A stretch of 64,000 bases of DNA from CAVOJY01 sp963696405 (GTDB taxonomy: Bacteria; Chloroflexota; Limnocylindria; Limnocylindrales; CSP1-4). Made by a program: the position numbers and the translations under genes. Where the stretch lies: the NCBI GenBank assembly GCA_963696405.1, contig CAVOJY010000004.1:124001-188000 (forward strand), read 5' to 3'. The notes beneath the pieces are model-generated. The model was given only the letters and a program-made list of their open reading frames with translations, searched no databases and was not told the DNA's origin. Positions within the stretch are counted from its first letter, which is position 1. Every line of letters begins with the position of its first letter. This document shows positions 59,439 to 64,000 of the stretch, piece after piece.

Positions 59439-60912
59439 CGCGCTCGTGCCGGCGAACGCGGCCGAGGCCGTCGTGCCGCCCGCCCGCAGCGACGAATCCG
59501 ATGGACGCCTGGTCCGGCGCGTCCGCTGGCAGCTCATCGTGTGGAGCGCCGGGTCAACCTTGGTGGTCCTGCTCGTGCTCGGCGCGACGCTCTACGCGGC
59601 AGTCGCCGCCACGCTCGCGTCCGCGTCGGAGAACCTGCTCCGGGATCGCGCGAACCTCCTCGTCGGCTCCATGGCGGCGGCGCCCGTCGACGGCGCGCTG
59701 ATCGGCGGCACCTCCGGGACGATCGTCGGGGTCGACCCGGCCCAGCCCGGCTTCGCGATCGAGGGCCCGTACTCCGGGACGCTCGCGGTGGTCGTGCCGG
59801 TCGAAGGCGCGATCGAACTCGTGGGCCCGCCGGTGGGCGGCGTAACGGGACCCGTCGTCACGGCCACCGGTCCTATCGAGACCGGCGCAGCGGCTATCTC
59901 GGGGTCAGCAGTCCCCGAGGGCGCGATCGTTCCCATCAGCCCGCCCGATCCCGTGGGCTATGCTGCGGCCGAGGCGGGCCAGACCTCGATCCGGGAGACG
60001 ACCTACCAGGGCAGCCCCGTGCGCGTCCTCTCCGTGCCGGTGCCGGCGGTTGCTCCCGGCGCGCCGGCAGGCGTCGTGCAGGTGATCGGCGACCGCACCG
60101 CCGAGCTGCGTACCCTGGGTGTCCTCCTGGTCGTGCTGCTCGTTGGCGGGCTCGTTGCGCTGGCCGTCGCGGCCCTGGCCGGGTCGCTCTACGCGACGCG
60201 CGCGCTGGTCCCGATCCGGGCCTCGCTGCGCCGCCAGCGCGAGTTCGCGGCCGACACGAGCCACGAGTTGCGGACGCCCCTCGCGGTGATACGCGCGGGC
60301 GTGGCGCGCGTTCGCCAGCAGCCCGATGCCCGGGTCGCCGACGTCGCGCCCGCACTCGAGGCGGTCGACGCCGAGGCGGTTCGGCTGGGCACGATCGTGG
60401 ACGACCTGCTCGCGCTTGCGCGAACCGATGCCGGATCGGCGGACCTCGACCTTCGACCGGTCGACCTCGCGGAGGTGGCTACCTCCGCGCTCGCGGCCCT
60501 GGAGCCGCTGGCGTCGAAGCGGGGTGTCCGGCTGACCCTGGACGTCGAGCCGGCGGTGGTGATCGGCGACGCCGACCGCCTGCGGCGATTGGTGACCGTT
60601 CTTGCCGACAACGCGATCCGGCACGGCCGGGAAGGCGGGAACGTGGCGGTGATCGTGCGGGAGGGGAGCCTGGTCGTCGAGGATGACGGACCTGGCATAC
60701 CGGCCGCGGATCGAGACCGGGTCTTCGAGCGGTTCTTCCGCGGCGAGGGCGCCGCACCCGGGGGCAGCGGCCTGGGCCTGGCGATCGCCGACTGGATCGT
60801 GGAGCGCCACGGCGGGCGGATTCGCGTCGGTTCCGCCGCGTCGGGCGGGGCGCGGATCGATGTCTCGTTGCCGATTTCGGCGCCGCCGACCGGTTTCACG
60901 ATTCCTTCATAG
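59431..60912 (+). CDS. sensor histidine kinase
   Basis: 493 residues. Two membrane helices (about 38-63 and 229-253) bracket a ~165-residue extracytoplasmic domain rich in Gly, Pro and Val. HisKA has His278 in ADTSHELRTPLAVIRAG; the ATPase domain has VLADNAIRHGREGG, VEDDGPGIP and GGSGLGLAIADWI. A short HAMP-like linker follows the second helix. The stimulus is unknown; the exported Cys protein next door may belong to the same response. Confidence 0.94.
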   Translation: MPDALVPANAAEAVVPPARSDESDGRLVRRVRWQLIVWSAGSTLVVLLVLGATLYAAVAATLASASENLLRDRANLLVGSMAAAPVDGALIGGTSGTIVGVDPAQPGFAIEGPYSGTLAVVVPVEGAIELVGPPVGGVTGPVVTATGPIETGAAAISGSAVPEGAIVPISPPDPVGYAAAEAGQTSIRETTYQGSPVRVLSVPVPAVAPGAPAGVVQVIGDRTAELRTLGVLLVVLLVGGLVALAVAALAGSLYATRALVPIRASLRRQREFAADTSHELRTPLAVIRAGVARVRQQPDARVADVAPALEAVDAEAVRLGTIVDDLLALARTDAGSADLDLRPVDLAEVATSALAALEPLASKRGVRLTLDVEPAVVIGDADRLRRLVTVLADNAIRHGREGGNVAVIVREGSLVVEDDGPGIPAADRDRVFERFFRGEGAAPGGSGLGLAIADWIVERHGGRIRVGSAASGGARIDVSLPISAPPTGFTIPS

Positions 60913-60992
60913 CGCGAACCGATAACGGTACCTGCACCGCCACGGGGCGGGACCCCCGCAGTGACGCGGGATCGAACGGACAGGAGGTCCAC

Positions 60993-61775
60993 GTGGAGTC
61001 CCACGACATCGACAGGATCGGGACACCCGTCCCGGCCCGCACGCCCGGTCGCCGATGGGGCGCGCTCTTCGGGGCCCTGGGCGTCGCCTCGCTCATCGCC
61101 CTGGCTCTCAGCGCCTCGGTGGCCGCCGGCGGCTCACCGTCTCCCGGCGGCGCGGGCGCAGGAGGCATCGTGGTCGTCGGCGGGCCGGTCGCGGCCGGCG
61201 CGTCCGCCGACGTCGAGAAGATCGAGGCCGCCTTCACAAAGTACACCGCCTGCATGCGCGAGCATGGCGTCGACATGCCCGACCCGGTGAAACTGGAGGT
61301 CTCCAGCACGCTCGACGCAACGGCCGCCGAGGCGCCGGCCGCGGGCATCACCGTCGTGGCCGGGACGTCCGAGGCACTGTCGCTCGATCCTGCGAGCGAG
61401 GATTTCGCCGCGGCCGACGTAGCGTGCTCCTCCATCCTCGAGGATGCGGGCATCCTCTCCGGCACTGGCGTGATCGCCGGCCCGATCGAGGGATCCGCCG
61501 GCCTGTCGACGTCGACCGGCACGGCCGCCGGCGTGGTCGTCGCCGGGGGCGGGGACCTGGCGGAGCTTTCGACGTCGATGCAGTCGTACGCGGCGTGCAT
61601 GCGGACGCACGGCGTCGATTTCCCCGACCCGGTCGTGGACGAGAAGGCCGGGACCGTGCAGCTCCAGTTCGCGGCCGACCCGACCAGCGCCGCATTCCGC
61701 GAGGCCGACGCGGCCTGCGCCTCGGGATCGGGCCCGGGCTTCGGGATCGCAGCGCCGGCACCCGCCAGCCACTGA
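60993..61775 (+). CDS. exported protein with duplicated CMRxHGVDxPDP motif
   Basis: 260 residues. One N-terminal membrane helix (GALGVASLIALALSASVAAG), then two similar repeats: FTKYTACMREHGVDMPDP ... AAADVACSSI and MQSYAACMRTHGVDFPDP ... READAACASG. Each repeat has two Cys that could form a disulfide. Similar Cys modules occur in exported proteins of Actinobacteria (from memory), with no known function. It lies 80 bases after the kinase and ends at a strong terminator, so it is probably the third gene of the two-component operon. GTG start. Confidence 0.72.
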   Translation: MESHDIDRIGTPVPARTPGRRWGALFGALGVASLIALALSASVAAGGSPSPGGAGAGGIVVVGGPVAAGASADVEKIEAAFTKYTACMREHGVDMPDPVKLEVSSTLDATAAEAPAAGITVVAGTSEALSLDPASEDFAAADVACSSILEDAGILSGTGVIAGPIEGSAGLSTSTGTAAGVVVAGGGDLAELSTSMQSYAACMRTHGVDFPDPVVDEKAGTVQLQFAADPTSAAFREADAACASGSGPGFGIAAPAPASH

Positions 61776-61787
61776 CCGACCCGCGCA

Positions 61788-61822
61788 GCGGGGAGGAGGC
61801 CGTCGGCCTCCTCCCCGCTTTT
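61788..61822 (+). terminator. intrinsic terminator
   Basis: Perfect 14-bp stem GCGGGGAGGAGGCC / GGCCTCCTCCCCGC with a 3-base loop, followed by TTTT. It closes the two-component operon. Confidence 0.9.
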
Positions 61823-61931
61823 CGCGTCCTGGGTCCGATGAGGAGTATGCCCAGGTCCACTGCAGGCCCGGTCGTGGTACTTCCGGTTCGTGGCGCGATT
61901 CCGCCGCCGCCCGTATGCTCGCCGCCCCCAC

Positions 61932-63005
61932 ATGGTCACCACGATGCTCACCCCCCTGCGCTCGCGGCGTGTCCGCGGTCTCGCCCTGCGGGCCGGCGGG
62001 CTGCTCGTTGCGGTGGCGGGTGTCGCCTTTCTCGCGCAGTCGTTCGACCTCGGCGCCGTGGCCGCGGCCCTGGGCCGAGCCGAACCCGCCTGGCTCATCC
62101 CGGTCATGGCGATCCTCGTCGGCCAGCTGGGCTTGCGGGCGCTCCGGCTGCGGACGCTCCTCCCCAACCCGGCCGACGAGCCCGACATCGGACTGGGATC
62201 CCTGGCGGGCGCGATGCTCGTGTCGAACCTGGCCAACAGCATGACGCCGGCCCGCGTGGGGGATGGGGTGAAGTGCTATCTCGTCTCCCAGAACCACCGC
62301 ATCAGCTTCTCGACGGTCCTGGGAACGCTCGTGCTGGAGCACGGAATCGACTGCGCGATCCTGGCCATCATTGCCGCGTTGGTGGCGATCGTGCTCGCGG
62401 CGTCCGGCCCCCTCTACGTCTTCAGCGTGGTTGCCGGGATCGTCGGCGTGGGCGTCCTGGTCGGGCTGTTCGTGGTCCGCCCGGCCGGCCTTGATGCGCA
62501 CGTGCGTCCCGGCGGTGCCGGGCGGCTCGCGCGCCTGGTTCCGCTTCGCGTCCGCTCGGCGCTCCGGGTGAGCCTGGGCCACTTCGGCCACGGGTTCCGT
62601 GCGATCCGGCACAGGAGGATCCTGGTGGCCGCGCTCATGATGGCCATCGTCCTCTGGCTGAGCGACGGGCTCCTCTTCTGGCTTGCCGCACGTTCGCTCG
62701 GGCTGGCGGTCGATCCTGCGGCCGCCATGTTCATCGCCGCGGGCGTCGCCCTCACCGCCGCCTTCCCGGGGGCGCCGGGCAACGTCGGTACGCATGAGTA
62801 CACGGTCGTGGCCGCGGCCGCCGCCGTCGGCCTTGCAGGCTCGGGGGTGCTGGCGCTCGCGTTCCTGGTGCACGCTCTCCAGCTCGTGCCCGCGACCCTG
62901 GCGGGGATCGCGGTGGTGGCGGTCGGCGGACACCGGCTCAGGGTCCCTGCCGACGCCACATCCTTCGGTCTCCCGGCTCCGCTCAACCCGCAGCCAGACC
63001 GGTAG
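61932..63005 (+). CDS. membrane protein of the LPG-synthase transmembrane (UPF0104) family
   Basis: 357 residues, about eight hydrophobic helices. Family blocks LVSNLANSMTPARVGDGVKC (here the PxRxGE-like loop), TVLGTLVLEHGIDC and FPGAPGNVGTHEYTVVAAAA (PGxxGxxE-like) are visible. Related proteins flip or transfer aminoacyl-lipids or are undefined flippases. ATG 61932; monocistronic after the terminator. Confidence 0.82.
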   Translation: MVTTMLTPLRSRRVRGLALRAGGLLVAVAGVAFLAQSFDLGAVAAALGRAEPAWLIPVMAILVGQLGLRALRLRTLLPNPADEPDIGLGSLAGAMLVSNLANSMTPARVGDGVKCYLVSQNHRISFSTVLGTLVLEHGIDCAILAIIAALVAIVLAASGPLYVFSVVAGIVGVGVLVGLFVVRPAGLDAHVRPGGAGRLARLVPLRVRSALRVSLGHFGHGFRAIRHRRILVAALMMAIVLWLSDGLLFWLAARSLGLAVDPAAAMFIAAGVALTAAFPGAPGNVGTHEYTVVAAAAAVGLAGSGVLALAFLVHALQLVPATLAGIAVVAVGGHRLRVPADATSFGLPAPLNPQPDR

Positions 63006-63022
63006 GCCTCCCGCGAAAGGGG

Positions 63023-63457
63023 TCAGAACGCCCGGATGCGGGTCGGCGTGATCCGGATCGCCACCGAGAACTCGTCCGCGGTAGTCACCGGGTCCATCTT
63101 CCAGTGGGGATAGACGTCGCCGTACTTCGCCATGTAGGCCGCGTGATCGTCGCTCCGCGGCGCATCCTCTTCGATCTGCGCGATCCCCTCGAGGGTGAAC
63201 CCGTGGTCGCCGTGCGGGTCGCTCTGCAGGTTGAAGGCAACGCGCGGGTTGGCCCGGATGTTGCGCATCCTCGGCACGTCGGGCTTGCTCCAGAACAGGA
63301 TCGAGCCGCGGTCCCAGAGGTAGCAGATGACCGAGCTCTGGGGCCTGCCGTCGGGTGTGACGGTGGTCAGCCAGGCGACGATGTCGCTCGCGAGGTGCTC
63401 GGCGGCCCAGCGCCCGGCCGGGCTGTCAGGATCGGGGAGCCTGGGCTCGTCGGCCAT
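63023..63457 (-). CDS. PPOX-class (F420/flavin-type) split-barrel protein
   Basis: 144 residues. IVAWLTTVTPDGRPQSSVIC, SKPDVPRMRNIRANPRVAFN and the typical C-terminal strand. It is more like the Mycobacterium F420-dependent PPOX proteins than PdxH, but the cofactor is unproven. Convergent with the LPG-type gene, 17 bases apart. ATG 63457. Confidence 0.82.
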   Translation of the reverse strand: MADEPRLPDPDSPAGRWAAEHLASDIVAWLTTVTPDGRPQSSVICYLWDRGSILFWSKPDVPRMRNIRANPRVAFNLQSDPHGDHGFTLEGIAQIEEDAPRSDDHAAYMAKYGDVYPHWKMDPVTTADEFSVAIRITPTRIRAF

Positions 63458-63470
63458 CGGTACACCTCGG

Positions 63471-63992
63471 CTACGTCGACGACTCCGATCGCCTGCGCCG
63501 CAGCGTAGCAGCGGCCTCCCGGCCGCGAATGGCGACATCGCGTCCGCGGCCCGCCACGTCCCGCCCGCGGCTCGCGATAGCGCGCCCACCCTGCGCGGCG
63601 ATGCGGCCGCCGGTCACGGCCGCCCGGCCACCAGCCCGCGCAACCACGCCGGTCACCGCCAGGCCACGCCGTGCGAGCCACACGGTCGCGACCCCGAGTG
63701 TTGCGAGGTCCGCCTTCAGGTCGTCATCGGAGAGCCCGACCGCGCCAAGGTGCCGTGCCCGGGTCACGGGGTCGAGCCCTGCCAGCGCGGCCCGCAGCGT
63801 CACGAGCGCCACCGCGATGTCGTCGAGCTGCCCCAGGATCGGGACCACGCCCGGGATGAAATCGATCGGCGAGGCGATGTACGCGGCACCGGCCACGATC
63901 GCCGCTCGACGCCATTTCGGCAGCCGCGCGTCGCCGGCGAGCCCGATCGAGAGCCGCAGGTAGGCGGGCAGCCGCCGGACGAGGACGGCCAC
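63471..63992 (-). CDS. DUF1232 (YkvA-like) membrane protein, possibly 5'-partial
   Basis: 173 residues from GTG 63992. The DUF1232 core AAYIASPIDFIPGVVPILGQ plus LDDIAVAL is complete. The C-terminal third is Gly/Arg/Ala-rich with heptad-like RGRDVAGRGRDVAIRGREAA repeats. The frame stays open to the window edge, so a longer N-terminus is possible. Function of the family is unknown. Confidence 0.8.
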   Translation of the reverse strand: MAVLVRRLPAYLRLSIGLAGDARLPKWRRAAIVAGAAYIASPIDFIPGVVPILGQLDDIAVALVTLRAALAGLDPVTRARHLGAVGLSDDDLKADLATLGVATVWLARRGLAVTGVVARAGGRAAVTGGRIAAQGGRAIASRGRDVAGRGRDVAIRGREAAATLRRRRSESST

Positions 63993-64000
63993 GCGCTCGC

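Overview
This is a 64 kb stretch of a very GC-rich bacterial chromosome. It is almost fully coded and uses GTG and TTG starts and 4-base stop/start overlaps. Several features suggest Chloroflexota, perhaps the soil/freshwater Limnocylindria (Ellin6529) group: high GC, Firmicutes-like housekeeping gene order, a 16S-Ile-Ala-23S-5S rRNA operon, a fused aroKB and a LysM protein with a Cys-rich core. That placement is inference from memory of families; a 16S search of 16142-17640 would settle it.

Layout. (1) 0.7-12 kb, minus strand: clpC, radA, a PIN/TRAM membrane protein, ispDF and cysS, preceded by rpsA and a LysM protein. This is the Bacillus clpC-radA-disA-yacL-ispD-ispF-cysS order without disA. 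(2) 12-24 kb, minus strand: a tadA-like gene, two tRNA-Ser, SRP RNA, dnaX, ybaB, recR, a small membrane protein and a complete rRNA operon whose promoter and long processing stems can be read. This too matches the Bacillus order. A PPi-type phosphofructokinase lies upstream of tadA. (3) 24-33 kb, minus strand: an apparent catabolic/uptake operon with a YhfZ-like regulator, cupin, SDR, double VOC protein and a five-gene peptide-type ABC transporter. (4) 33-41 kb: glnS flanked by dispersed inverted repeats, an ECF sigma factor with its membrane partner, a WS/DGAT acyltransferase and a serine beta-lactamase-family hydrolase. (5) 41.4-49.3 kb: tRNA-Arg(GCG) and tRNA-Ser(GCT), then a plus-strand operon for all seven shikimate-pathway steps plus chorismate mutase. 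It is preceded by an 11-residue leader peptide with Phe-Phe-Phe-Tyr and an intrinsic terminator, which together look like an attenuator. (6) 49.4-52.7 kb: dhaK, dhaL and dhaM, interrupted by a padR/HAAS pair. (7) 52.7-58.7 kb: a molybdopterin oxidoreductase / FeS / NrfD respiratory complex with a small Tat-type protein, an Rrf2 regulator and a divergent cupin gene. (8) 58.7-64 kb: a two-component system, an exported duplicated Cys protein, an LPG-synthase-type membrane protein, a PPOX-fold protein and a DUF1232 protein.

Highlights. The best candidates for new biology are the Phe/Tyr attenuator in front of the compact shikimate operon (with an AroE-AroC fusion as well as AroK-AroB), the coincidence of a TadA-like protein lacking its catalytic Glu with a tRNA-Arg that carries GCG instead of ACG, and a 19-bp repeat occurring as three facing pairs 203-236 bp long, two of them flanking glnS.

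Caution. Seven otherwise well conserved genes carry about ten apparent one-base frameshifts. This looks more like uncorrected indels in the assembly than gene decay, and affected genes are annotated across the shift.
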